Assembly: GCA_030704615.1 (NCBI GenBank)
Contig: CM060733.1
Coordinates: 75,742,907-75,802,906, forward strand
Source of the DNA: Takakia lepidozioides
Taxonomy: Eukaryota > Streptophyta > Takakiopsida > Takakiales > Takakiaceae
Direction of reading: 5' to 3'
Length of the DNA stretch: 60,000 nt
Position numbers and translations under genes: made by a program. Shown one piece after another: positions 34,256-44,551 of the stretch; within the stretch, counting starts at the first letter, position 1; the number at the start of each line of letters is the position of its first letter. Under the pieces are notes generated by a model. The model had not been told where the DNA came from and did no database searches. It saw only the letters and a list, made by a program, of their open reading frames with translations.

Positions 34256-37200
34256 GTAAGTTACAATGCCTGTTGCTTTGCAACTTTGAATTTGAAACAG
34301 TCATTTCATTGCCAATCGTCATATTTGTTGCAAATTCTCATTTCAGTATTGTTTAATGGAAATGTGGCATTGCAGGGTGACTGAGAATGCCTTCATTGCC
34401 ACCAACTTGTCCCATATGCTCTTCCGAGTGAAGGATGTCGGGAAGCAAGTGGTGCAAGAGTTTGCCAATTCGCTCAGTGCCGACCTCCTTCGCAAATCGG
34501 AGGCAAAGGCAGACAGAACCTGGTATAGGCAGAGCATGGACGCCATGGTGGACTACATATTTTGGGTAAAGCTCCTGATTGTTTTGTTCAGCTAATCTAT
34601 CTCTCTTCCCCCAATAGAAGAAAAAGTGTTGACCAGGATTTCTAATCTTATGTGCGCATTCTTGACAGTCGAAAATTCAACAGGATTTGGCACATGCGCG
34701 GAGGTTCTACATGGAGTCGGAGGAGAAGAAACTAACCCTCCCGGCACTGGAATCGTATCTCAAAGCTGCGGAAGTGAAGGCCCGCATCAAGTACAAGTCG
34801 CGGATGGTAAAGTATGTGACCATAGCTGATCCCGCCCTTGGTGCCGACTTTCTGGTGGAGGTGGGGAAGCACTACTCCCGCGCTCTGAAGCCCACGATGA
34901 CATTGGAGAAGCTGCATCGTCTAGCCACATCCTGTGTGGATGCAACAGAAAAGGTTATACATTCTTAACCAAATTATCGTGGCAACAATTCGTTTTTGTG
35001 GTGTTTGGCGCTTACTAATATGCTGGGTGGTTGGACAGACCCGGTGGCTCCAAATCTGGAATGGTTCCCAAAGTACAAGGGACATGTGGAGCTTCCCCAA
35101 ACCCGACAAACTGTCTGACCCCACATTCGACATGTGGATGAACCGCATGACATAGTGGTTTCAAGTACTTTCCCACGCTTCATTTGCCGGTTCTACGCTT
35201 GTACCGGGTGGATTTACTGTACTTTTTGAGGAAAGCGGTCTGATGGAGAATTTCCACAGGTGATGATGAATGCGCAAGAGCAGCTTGACACACAAGCACA
35301 TCAGTTCAAGCTGGAGATTTCTGGTGAAGCAGAGAGCCTACGCGACTATGTGACGAGGTACTTTCTGCTCTACAAAACTGACCTATTCTTTCGAGAGATA
35401 CCCCATGCCCGGTGGAGCCACGAGTTCACCGACCAGCCGAACGCGGACAAAGCGGCAATGCGCCTTCTGTACAGGTACATATGCGATGCCTTTCTTTTTA
35501 GTCCCTACATTTCCAAGATGTAAGAGGCCTTATGTGGCGCATGAAAATTATTTGTGAAGAAGTCCTTGGAAAAATGGCTTCCTTGGAATTTCCTGATTCG
35601 GGCCGTGGGGGATGGCTGGAAATTTGGCGCCATTTTTCCAATTTCGGGCCTATGCAGTTCTGGGACTTGGCCATTTTCAGCCCCAACCTGGGAAAATGGT
35701 GCCGAATTTCCAGTTTAGGGCCCCGAAAATGGCTAAGTCCCTGGGGTGGCTGGCACCGAGACTGGAAATTCGGCGCCATTTTTCCAGTTCCGGGCCCAGT
35801 CAATTCTGGGACTTAAGACATTTTCAGCCCCAACCTGGGAAAATGGCACCGAATTTCTAGTTCAAGGCCCTGAAAATGGCTAAGTCCCTGGGTTGGCTGG
35901 CACCGAAACTGGAAATTCGGCGCCATTTTTCCAGTTCCGGGCCTAGTTAGTTCTGGGACTTAGCCATTTTCGGCCCCAACCTGGAAAAATGGCGCCGAAT
36001 TTCCAGTTCAGGGCCCCGAAAATGGCTAAGTCCCTGGGGTGGCCGGCACCGAAACTGGAAATTCGGTGCCATTTTTCCAATTCTGGGCCCAGTCAGTTCT
36101 GGGACTTAAGACATTTTCAGCCTCAACCTGGGAAAATGGCGCCGAATTTCCAGTTCAGGGCCCCGAAAATGGCTAAGTCCCTGGGGTTGCTGGCATCGAA
36201 ACCGGAAATTCGGCGCCATTTTTCCAGTTCCGGGCCTAGTTTCAGTTTCATTTTTCGAGTTTCATTCCCTGAAATTTACCTCGTTCCCGGGACCTCATTC
36301 TGTGTGTGTTTCTTGAATGCAGGTACTGCCAGTTCTCCTTTTTGGAGAACGGTCATCTGTCCTTCGAGCCGCCATTCTTCCTCGCATGGAGGAACCCTGG
36401 GGCTGACTCTATGTACACTGACGTTATCGTGAAGGAGTGGCATCTGGAACATTTGCGCGACTGCCCTTGGTATGTGGACCTTCCGCCTGGCTCGCTCGAC
36501 TCATCCGAGTTTCAATTGAAGCTGGATGTGGAGGCTCGACGAAACCGGGCTCCGCTGCCTCCGTTGGGTCCAATGGAGGCGAAAGCGCTTGCCAAGTCCA
36601 GGAAAGCGGCAGAGCTTGCTCAGGCAGGTATTCAGGAGAAATTGAATGAGAAGAATAAAGGACAAAAGAAAAGGACACGGAAACAGGGGAGTACAGTAAC
36701 CCCCAAAAAACAGAAAACCAGCGGGGCACCAGAGGAGGCGCAGGAGGGGCCCCAAGGGAGTGACTCCGACGACGACTTTGTGCAAGGTCCTGCGACTGCT
36801 GCTGCTGCTACCAAGTCACCGGTTGTCCGGGTTCCCAAGTCAGTTCGGAAAGGGACTGGCTCTGCCAAGAAGTTGGCATTTGAGGGCGAGCCTACATGGC
36901 GGTATTCAGCGGTGACGTTTCCGCAGAGGCCAAAGCTAGAACCCCCAACCATCATCCAATGTGTCAATGAGAGCTTCTTTGACGCTCTGGCTGCCAGGGC
37001 GAAGAAGGTGGCACACATCAAGTCTCTGGAGGAGCTGAAGGGGAAAGCCAAGAAGAGGGCTGCCGGTACAGAGCCTAAAGACACCCCTGGTTTGGAAGCC
37101 ATGATGGAATTCTTCACGGCTGTGAGCATGGATTGCAAGAGCACTCGGGGGGGGGGGTTGAGGTGGAGAGAGCCTGCGATATGATTCTCCTCGATATTCC

Positions 37201-38679
37201 AGATGGGGAGCTGCTGGAGGGCCTGGATGGTGTGCCCACCTGGAACAGGTTTACTGAGGACTACTGGAGAGCCGGGTTTGGGCTGGCGGGGATGCTCTTG
37301 GATGACGGTGGATGTATGGTGGTCCTTGCCACAAGAGGGAAGACCACAGAAAATGTTGTGGCAAGATGGACACCGAAAAGTATCACCCCGGTCCTCCTCA
37401 AAAAATGGTTCTGCATCGATACACAGGGGTTGCGAATAGAGGGCCAGAGTGTAAGTGATCAATCTATTGCATTCACTTCATATCGTGGTGTATCTAAACT
37501 AGACCCTGGAGTTGATCCCTCTTTTGTTGGATGTGCAGACATTGGTGTTTGAGGCATATTGTTTTGTGAAGAGAGGGTCTACGTTCAAATTCCGCAACAA
37601 CGGCCGTCTTGTTGATGCCGCTGTGGACCCTATTACCTATTATGTCCTCTACAACTATGTGTCCCACTCCAGTATGCCGAAGGACACAAGGACAGGCAAA
37701 CCGTGGCGGTACAGCCGGACCCGGAGCCCTGCTTTCATCCAAACCCTCATGGAGACGTGCTCGGATGTCCAAGGGCGGATTCTTGACCTCAAATGCGGCA
37801 CGGGTAAGCCTTCACGTGCACAGTTTGTCCCCTGGCCCGATTGCAATTGCATGCCGCATGCTACTAACCGCCCGCTTTGTCCCTCAAGTGCTTCAATGTG
37901 GGCAGGGACGTTGTCCGACAGGCATGTCTTCGCCTTCGAGCCAAATACTGCCCTCCACAACTCCAAATTTGCAGCAGCTGAACGTCTACCGAAAGAGGAA
38001 GAGGCATCCTCGGAGGATGTGGAAGAATCCGACAAGGAGCAGGGGGAGGTACAAGTTGGGATCGAGGCCGAGGAGCCCCCGGTTTACGAGTGAGTGGTCG
38101 CATTGTAAGTTGCCTCCTGATTTCGTGAGGCACCTCCCTTCGCTCTCTTATTTCATTGGCCGACCCTTTCTGCTTCTGCTGGTATTGACATTCTTGAAGT
38201 GGATTTGTTCTTACTGCAAGATGCCAAGTACTGCAGGAGGGACGTCTACACCGCATTTCATGGGCAGGAGGAACGTGCCTTTTTTTGCCAGGGGGGATTT
38301 CATGCCGAGTCCAGAAAGGGACTACATCCTTCCTACTTATGCTGCCCGGCTTGCTTCGGTGTCCATTAGGAGGTCTTCCGAACCTAGTCATGTACAACAG
38401 ATTTTAGACGAGGCAAGCCTCAAGAAAATGAAGATGAGGGAGGAGGGAGCAGCTATTAGAGCCCGTCAGGCTCGTAGATTTGTCTTGGATTCTGCTGAGG
38501 AAAGTGGGGGAGAAGAGGCAGAAGATTCCCAGGAGGTGAGGTGGACAGTCCCCCAAGGAGAGGACGGAATTTTTGAGAGGCATAGTGGAACTGATGCATC
38601 ACAGAGCTCGGAGGATGGGGGGGATGAGGGGGATGAGGAGGAAGGTGGGGCAAGTTCCTCGGAGGGTGTAGGAGAGTAG
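33834..38679 (+). CDS. Multi-exon gene: ParB-like N-terminus plus beta-class methyltransferase-like C-terminus
   Basis: Proposed exons: 33834-34255, 34377-34566, 34669-34953, 35039-about 35230, 35262-35475, 36323-37451, 37539-37808, 37891-38089, and a last exon from about 38221 to 38679. Junctions fit GT-AG (GTAAGT at 34256, GTTATA at 34954, GTACAT at 35476, GTAAGT at 37452, GTAAGC at 37809, GTGAGT at 38090). Exon 1 has a VWDDNHRILAW block like the DGNHR motif of ParB-fold domains. Exons 6-8 carry LDIPDG, a GG-MVVLA strand, SPAFIQT, ILDLKCGTG and a VFAFEPN strand, in beta-class amino-methyltransferase order. The C-terminus is acidic. Exon 4 and an 11-G run disturb the frame, so it may be a pseudogene or contain sequence errors. 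A second, worse copy lies at 18.9-20.9 kb (-). Function is unknown; the chosen start (33834) is the first ATG of the conserved frame and earlier exons may exist. Confidence 0.6.
35573..36245 (+). repeat. 146-147-bp satellite-like tandem array with internal inverted repeats
   Basis: Located in the intron between exons 5 and 6. Units restart at 35618, 35764, 35911, 36057 and 36204. Each unit contains GGAAATTCGGCGCCATT and, about 80 bp later, its near-perfect inverse AATGGCGCCGAATTTCC. A second inverted pair (GGGACTTAGCCATTTTC / GAAAATGGCTAAGTCCC) is interleaved with the first. A transcript could fold into strong hairpins. Confidence 0.95.
37147..37157 (+). other. 11-G homopolymer at a frame change
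   Basis: The open frame of exon 6 (36306-37184) and the frame carrying LDIPDG (37133-37552) meet at this run. A one- or two-base length error or somatic/assembly slippage here would join them. Confidence 0.8.
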
Positions 38680-38742
38680 TGCCCATTCCGGCTATGACTG
38701 TTATGACACACTTGTATGGATGTGGCTTGCCACAAAATTTGC

Positions 38743-38748
38743 AATAAA
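38743..38748 (+). terminator. Polyadenylation signal
   Basis: AATAAA 64 bp after the TAG that ends the acidic C-terminal frame. It fits the 3' end of the 33.8-38.7 kb gene. Confidence 0.5.
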
Positions 38749-38840
38749 ATGTTGCATTTCATTGCTATGACGAGTCCACTGGTGCCACATTCCAACTTCA
38801 CATGACCCTATTTCCGTGGACACACAATGGTCCACTCATG

Positions 38841-38862
38841 TTTTTTTTTTTTTTTTTTTTTT
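38841..38862 (+). repeat. Poly(T) run of 22
   Basis: Uninterrupted T tract. It is followed by CTGCTCATGCTCATGCCGCTCATGAAATAGC, trimmed here to its words GCTCATG and GAAATAGC, whose inverse occurs near 27817. It could be the tail of an unrecognised retroposon on the minus strand. Confidence 0.6.
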
Positions 38863-38869
38863 CTGCTCA

Positions 38870-39602
38870 TGCTCATGCCGCTCATGAAATAGCAGCCCCC
38901 CACACGAGAGGGGGCAAACAATGGTTTATCCGGTAAGCAGGCTGTAAGCAATTGTTTATGACCCTGACTATTTTTTTCGCGCAAGATATCACCACACTTC
39001 ATAGTGAACAATGAACAGGCAGTGGATCAAAGGTCCTCAAAAGTGCCACTACACCTCAGCAATGCATAGTCTGCCAAATGGAAGCAGATTTTCAATTTTA
39101 GTGGAATTTCTGTCTGTCTGATAGCTGCTTACAGTATCATTATCTTCTAGCTATGTCAATAGTGGCATAGCATAGTTCTGTGTAGTTCCACAATTTGGGG
39201 ACAACATTGTAGGGTGTGGAGGGGCAGGTAGGGCAGAAGCACTGAAAGAGAATGTTCTCACAAGGCTGTGCCTGCCCTATTTTGTGACCACAACACCCTC
39301 ACAGGTTTTTGATGAGAGAGAAGCAGTCGACAAGATGCATCAGAAAGTTTCTTGTGAATTGTCATGTTTGACTCTCTCTCTCCCCCTCTCTCTCTCCCCA
39401 CCACATTTCCAAAGTGTTGAGAGTAATTCAGGATAGGAACTAGTCCGTCACAAGTAATTATGTCTTGTCCCCCATCTGCACAATTCCACTGTTGATACAA
39501 ACAAAACTAGGTGCGATGGGTTTGGATGGCCTTGCTTGGCGCTTGCAGAATCCATGGCAAGCTGCAGGTGGCTGAACGTGCAGTGCAACATCCATTCTGA
39601 AG
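38870..39602. other. No gene seen
   Basis: A TCTC-rich microrepeat lies near 39370-39400. No domain-bearing frame. Confidence 0.45.
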
Positions 39603-39857
39603 TTGGATAACCAGGATGTTGCTACTCACATGTTGCTATCAAACATATATGCTGCAACTGGCAGGTGGGTCCATACTCCAAGGGTGAAAAAATTGATGAA
39701 GTTCCAAGGGGTCAGGAAGAAGTTGTGTCGCTGCCGCATTGAGATTGGCAACAAAGTACACACCTTTGTTGTAGGGATCAGCCATGCTGAATGCTTAAAG
39801 AAACGAGGTAGAGGAAGCATCTGGTTGCCATGCTACTTAGGCATGGGTAATGATTGA
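39603..39857 (+). pseudogene. PPR E-domain fragment
   Basis: Plus-strand frame: DVATHMLLSNIYAATGRW, then a VRKKLCRCRIEIGNKVHTF segment. These are the E and E+ motifs that follow the last PPR repeat in DYW proteins. The frame stops before any DYW domain and no PPR repeats precede it, so it is a detached scrap. Confidence 0.75.
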
Positions 39858-40620
39858 CAGGTTGAAGTCTTTAACAGTCTTGTCGGGCAATCTTTCTTCT
39901 GTACAGTCTGTTTCTCTTCATTTCTTATAGTTGTCATTTCCACTTGATACTTGGCATTGCAACACTCTTGAAGATTTTGTATACTTGTAGGCCTCACTGA
40001 ACATTGTAATAATATGGCGGGTGGGTCTGATATGGCAGGTGGCATGGGTCTGATATATTGGCAGCTGGGCTGTCAGGCCGTCGTCTTTCAATTACAATGA
40101 TGGTCGGGCACGTGTGGGTGTTAGGGATCCGCGATCTGTTATTATGGCTCTCTCAGTTATTAGTTGTGAAAGAAGTAAGACACGGCTCGGACTGACCAGA
40201 TGCGAGAGCATGCTGGTTGGATTATATCTTTTGAGTAATGGAGAAGTGAACTGATTTCCCAAGCTGTTTGTTGAGAGACATGGGGAGGCTGTGTTTGGTT
40301 CACTGAGTTCACGGCTTGTGTCATGCAATCAGTACATGGTTGTAGGGTTATGGCATGTGTAACAGCAAAAGAGTGGTGTAATGTAAGTAATGCATGCTAG
40401 TCAGAGTGCCCGGGCCAATGGCAACCATCCAATCAGCAACAAAAGCAATTTCAAGCTACAAATAGAGAGAAATACAGAAAACACACCCTGTGGTGTCCAT
40501 CAAAGGGCCAATTGGACAAAGCAAAACAACAATAAGAACTGTAACAGCTACAAACTCGCAAAACTGAAGTGCTTCATGCATTCAAGCTGAAAAGCACCCT
40601 GAAGTCCGAAGGTCAGATGG

Positions 40621-40824
40621 GTGAGGAAGCAGCGACGTCGCTGCCACCATGACATTGGCAACAAGGTGCACACCAGAGTAGATGACAATTGTATCCCTGC
40701 ATTGACAAAATCCATGCTCAGAGCTGAGAAGATTGTCCAAGCAGATGGTGGAGGCAGGCTAGCGTGCCTGGCACAACCTTTGTATTGTATAATGAGGGGG
40801 AGGAGCAAAAGGAAATTTTGTTGA
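40621..40824 (+). pseudogene. PPR E+/DYW fragment
   Basis: Plus-strand frame with HHDIGNKVHTRV followed by a segment alike at DNA level to 51690-51790 (the CCATGCTCAGAGCTGAGAAGATTG region). The DYW part is frameshifted and lacks the catalytic residues. It is a second detached scrap, possibly of the same ancestral gene as 39603-39857. Confidence 0.65.
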
Positions 40825-41054
40825 AAGGTGGCCAAACTACAGAAGAATTATTGAGCACTGAATATTTGTCAGATCAGAATTGACTGCAGTTGTGACCTAC
40901 TATTATGGTGGCCCGACCAGCAGCCGTCTTCTTTTACATCGGGATATTGTTGTCAGCTAAATTTTTATGCTTGCCTCATGGTGGTGTGGCTGATTGAATT
41001 ATCTATGCAGGCCTGTGCATGCACATTTCCCTCCCGCCTAGCAGCGCACTGTAG

Positions 41055-41560
41055 TCACTTGATCAATATGAGCACTAGAAGGAGGAGGTTAGAAGGACTA
41101 CTTCTTAGATAGAGTGCGAGAGCAACAGCGTGTGGAGGACTTGCGGGGATTGTTTTTGCGGGTGGATCGGTTGCAGGGTCTATCCCTCCGCACGAAGCAG
41201 AACCTGAAATGCCGTATGAACATGGACATTGAGCGTCAATTGAGAATAGCGAGGGTGGCCAAGCGCGAGCATGCTTGGCGGGATAGAGTGGAGCATGCAT
41301 GCTCCGTAGTCCTGGATTGATTAGGAAACCTTCACAGAGGTCCTCACGTACAAGATCCAGTCGAGCGTCTAAACCGACGTTGGATTTTCAAGAGGTTGAC
41401 AACCTGCAGCACCAAATTACGAGAAATTGGCAGGCGGTGGCCAAAGCTCTACAAACCTACCTGGACTACATGGTTTTTGGGATGGCCTCCCTTTGAAGAC
41501 TTCTCACATGAGGATCAAGTACGAATCTTGACCCAGATCACGCGAAAGTGGAAACGTGAA
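41055..41560 (+). other. Unrecognised plus-strand ORFs
   Basis: Two overlapping frames (41114-41320 and 41299-41496), the first rich in Arg, Lys and Leu (helical, possibly coiled coil), the second with a LDFQEVDNLQHQI segment. They may be one exon with a frameshift. No family recognised. An AATAAAGAATG-type word near 41920 could be a polyadenylation signal. Confidence 0.3.
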
Positions 41561-41597
41561 TAGCATAACAACATGTAACGGACAAGAGTCCGTTGGT

Positions 41598-41724
41598 CAA
41601 TCACCAAGTCAGCAAATTTAAGAGATTCCAGGAGGAAGTAATCACCAAGTCAACAAATTTTTGAGATTCTAGGGGGGAAGTAATCAGCAAGTCAACAAAT
41701 TTTTGAGATTCCAAGGGGAAGTAA
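41598..41724 (+). repeat. 42-44-bp tandem repeat, three copies
   Basis: Units start near 41598, 41641 and 41683 with ATCACCAAGTCA-like words, each ending in a purine-rich GGAGGAAGTA- or GGGGGGAAGTA-like stretch. Confidence 0.85.
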
Positions 41725-42007
41725 ACGGGTCCCTATGATTATCATTCACTGGTAGCAAGTCTTTCCATGGGCTTACGTTTCTATAGTGTCTGTTGTTGCA
41801 AGTGTCTGGAATGTAGCAATGTAGTATGCTAAGATTTGCTTGTCACATGTGTTCGTAGCTTTGTGTCCAAATTTTATGGAGTGGCATTGTGATCTCTGTT
41901 TTCGGGCAAGAATTTTCTAATAAAGAATGTTATTGAAGTTTTCATGCCTCACTTAAATATTTGATTCAGGATATGTGGCATCACAGTTGTCAAGTGTCAC
42001 AATTGTC

Positions 42008-43420
42008 TTATGATGTCTGTCGGCCAAAGAGAAGGAAATATGGTGAGAAGGAGGCAAGTGATGCTTGTTTGCTGAACTTGTAACCCATGGCTAACCAAGG
42101 CACCTGAAGATCCCAATCTCCTAGGTGTCCCTTCTGCAAGCCATACTTGCGCAAACCCCTCTTCACCGTCTGAAGAACTCTCTCTGCCAAGCCATCGGCC
42201 TCAAGATGATCCCGAGAAGTGATGCGGTGGTCTATCAAGGCTTTATCACACAAAGCCTGAAACTCCCCCAATGACTCTCTGAATTTGTCCGTGAGTACCT
42301 CAGCTGGAGCACCGAATCGGCTAAGCACACGATCCAAGAATGCATACGCAGCCCCCTCACTAGCCTTGTCAGGCAATGGAACCAACTCAATCCACTTGGA
42401 GAAGTGCTCCACCATCACCAACACATATCTGTGGTGGCGCATAGTAAGTGGCAACGGTCCTGCGAAGTCAAGACTCCACCTGTAGCCCAATCCCATGATT
42501 GGTAAAGGATGCAACTGTGGTGTAGGGGCGTTGAATGAAGCACGCACCCTGTCACACACCATGCACCTAGCCACGAATTGTTGCACCTCTGTATGCATAC
42601 CACGCCACCAATACTGCCTCTGTAGTAAACTGTGAGTGCGTCGCACTCCAAAATGCCCCAACTCCTCATGGGCATGCTGCACTAACCGTGCACGCTGTGT
42701 TGGGTGAGGCACAATCCTCACCCAACCATCCTCCCACACTCGGAGCAGGTGAATCCCCTCCCACTTGAACCTCTTGGCTCGTTGCAGGATCCGATCCCTC
42801 TCCCTGGCAGTCACAGTGGCTGTCGTGTCTCCCGTGCGGAGGTAGTCCAACATAGCCGAATCCTCATGTATATCTCTGGCACCACCTGGCTCATCACTAG
42901 CCTCAGGGTCCTCAGACACTCCGTCTACAGTCATCCTTGTTGTAGGTCCAACCTGACCTTCCGATGCCAAGATACACAAAAATGCAGATGTGTGCCATCC
43001 CGACACCATCTCCTCGTCCGTCTCACCATGCCACCGAGCTCCAGTGTCATCCTGCTGGCTCGTGCATGGATTGCGACTCAATCCATCCGCATCCCGATTA
43101 ACCAAACCCGGTCGATGCACAACCTGAAAGTCATACTCCTGGAGTATGAGTGCCCACCATGCAAGCTTCCCCCTAAGCTTGTCTGACTCCATCAACCACT
43201 TGAGTGGTTGGTGATCCGTGATAAGGGTGAAGAGATTGCCATATAGATAGCACCTGAAGTGTGCCACGGCCCACACTGCAGCTAAGCACTCTCCCTCATA
43301 TGAGCTGTACTTAGCCTCTGCAGCGTTGTTTGAGCGGCTAGCATAAGCCACTGCGAACTCTCTTCCCTCATCATCCACCTGTGTGAGCACCGCTCCAAGC
43401 CCTAGCATGCTCCAATCCAT
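42008..43420 (-). CDS. RNase H and integrase of the methyltransferase-bearing gypsy element (3'-truncated)
   Basis: 470 codons open without a stop. RNase H comes first: an Asp-rich DWSMLGLGAVL strand, YSSYEGECLAAVWA with the catalytic Glu, and TDHQPLKWL. A linker of about 70 residues follows, then integrase: a zinc-binding HHCC segment (HEELGHFG, H-x-x-CMVCDR). The DDE core has LDFAGPLP (first Asp), LTDKFRE (second Asp) and ADGLAER (Glu). The usual TDQG.EF reads TDKFRESL, a small change. It ends at FSPYFLLFGRQTS, where normal elements continue to the C-terminal domain; that part is found at 52640 (+). The frame start at 43420 is not a natural start because the ORF is part of a polyprotein. 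Confidence 0.93.
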   Translation of the reverse strand: MDWSMLGLGAVLTQVDDEGREFAVAYASRSNNAAEAKYSSYEGECLAAVWAVAHFRCYLYGNLFTLITDHQPLKWLMESDKLRGKLAWWALILQEYDFQVVHRPGLVNRDADGLSRNPCTSQQDDTGARWHGETDEEMVSGWHTSAFLCILASEGQVGPTTRMTVDGVSEDPEASDEPGGARDIHEDSAMLDYLRTGDTTATVTARERDRILQRAKRFKWEGIHLLRVWEDGWVRIVPHPTQRARLVQHAHEELGHFGVRRTHSLLQRQYWWRGMHTEVQQFVARCMVCDRVRASFNAPTPQLHPLPIMGLGYRWSLDFAGPLPLTMRHHRYVLVMVEHFSKWIELVPLPDKASEGAAYAFLDRVLSRFGAPAEVLTDKFRESLGEFQALCDKALIDHRITSRDHLEADGLAERVLQTVKRGLRKYGLQKGHLGDWDLQVPWLAMGYKFSKQASLASFSPYFLLFGRQTS

Positions 43421-43613
43421 ATGCAGCTGAAAGGACGCCCCCTGATAGGTCGTCTCAGGATAGGCGCCGAGGTCAACCTTACCTTGAGCTCTTGAAAAGC
43501 TCGTTCCTGCTCATCTTCCCACTGCCACTTTTGGTCCGCTTGGTTAGAGCCTTTACAATGGCACTAAATCCCTTGACAAACCGTCTATAATAGTTTGCCA
43601 ACCCCATGAAAGC

Positions 43614-44410
43614 TCAAACTCGGCTCACATCCGTGGGGCGTGGAATCTGTGCAATGGCCTCTACCTTAGTCTGTTGTACCCCCAATCCTCCATGACATAT
43701 CATGTGACCCAGATACTCAATCTGGTTGTGGAAAAACTTGCACTTCCACAGATGCAACTTCAATCCGTGCGCTCTCAAGCGCTCCAATACCACCTGAAGG
43801 TGTCTCTCATGCTCCTCCACCGTAGCACTAAAGATGATGATGTCATCTATGTAGCACCGAGCAAAGTCCGCCCCTGCTAGAATCCTATCCATGACTCTCT
43901 GAAACTCTGCAGGAGCATTCTTAAGCCCAAATGGTAAGAACTGCCACTGATATAGGCAATCCTTGTCATGCTCATTGATCCCCCAGAATGTCGTCTTCTG
44001 CTTGTCCGCCTCTTTGATCGGCAACTGGTGATATCCGGATCGTAAATCCAAGTGCTAAAGACCTTAGCATGCCCGATGGCATCAAAGATCTCCTCTGGTG
44101 TTGGCATGGCATACTTATCGGACTTGGTCTGACGATTTACAGGCCGGTAATCACCGCACATACGTCTCTCCGTCCAATTGCCATAGACATCCTTCTTGGC
44201 TGGCATCACTGTGGCTGAAGCATACTCTCCACCAGAGAGCTCCACCAAACCAGCCTCCCAGAGATCTTGAGTCCTCATCTGAATCAAAGACCTCTCCATG
44301 TCACTGTATCTATAGGGTCTCCGAAAGATTGGCGTGTCAGTGGCCAACTCAATACGAATCTCTTGACCCTTCAGTGCTCCCAAGTCCTTCAAACTGAAGG
44401 CAAAGCAATT
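43614..44410 (-). pseudogene. Reverse transcriptase of the same element
   Basis: Two overlapping frames. 44392-43877 has the palm entry (a RRPYRYSDME block and a CGDYRPVNRQT block). 44051-43614 has MDLRSGYHQLPI, a QFLPFGLKNAPAEFQ block, YIDDIIIF (YIDD at 43842-43853) and the EYLGH block. A frameshift near 44055 separates them, and another break follows 43614 before RNase H. All polymerase residues are present. The order relative to the methyltransferase (upstream) and RNase H (downstream) is normal for gypsy. Confidence 0.93.
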
Positions 44411-44551
44411 CCTGTAAGCCCTCAGGAACCGCCGTATACGTCGTCTCTCTCCTCCGGTGAAAATGGGTCCAATGTCAGGCTCCCAATTGTCCTCCGTAAC
44501 TGCAACCTTAAGTCCAGTGGGCTTAGAGGTAGAGGACGCGTCCAGTGGTTG

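Noticed and set aside
37609-38220. Long plus-strand ORF starting at 37609 taken as one protein
   Set aside because: Its first part is an off-frame reading of the SPAFIQT/ILDLKCGTG exon; only its last part (after about 38221) is plausible as the acidic C-terminal exon.
41902-42007. 3' LTR of the methyltransferase element expected here if not inverted
   Set aside because: No match to the 327-bp LTR or to block A; the sequence is unrelated plus-strand DNA.
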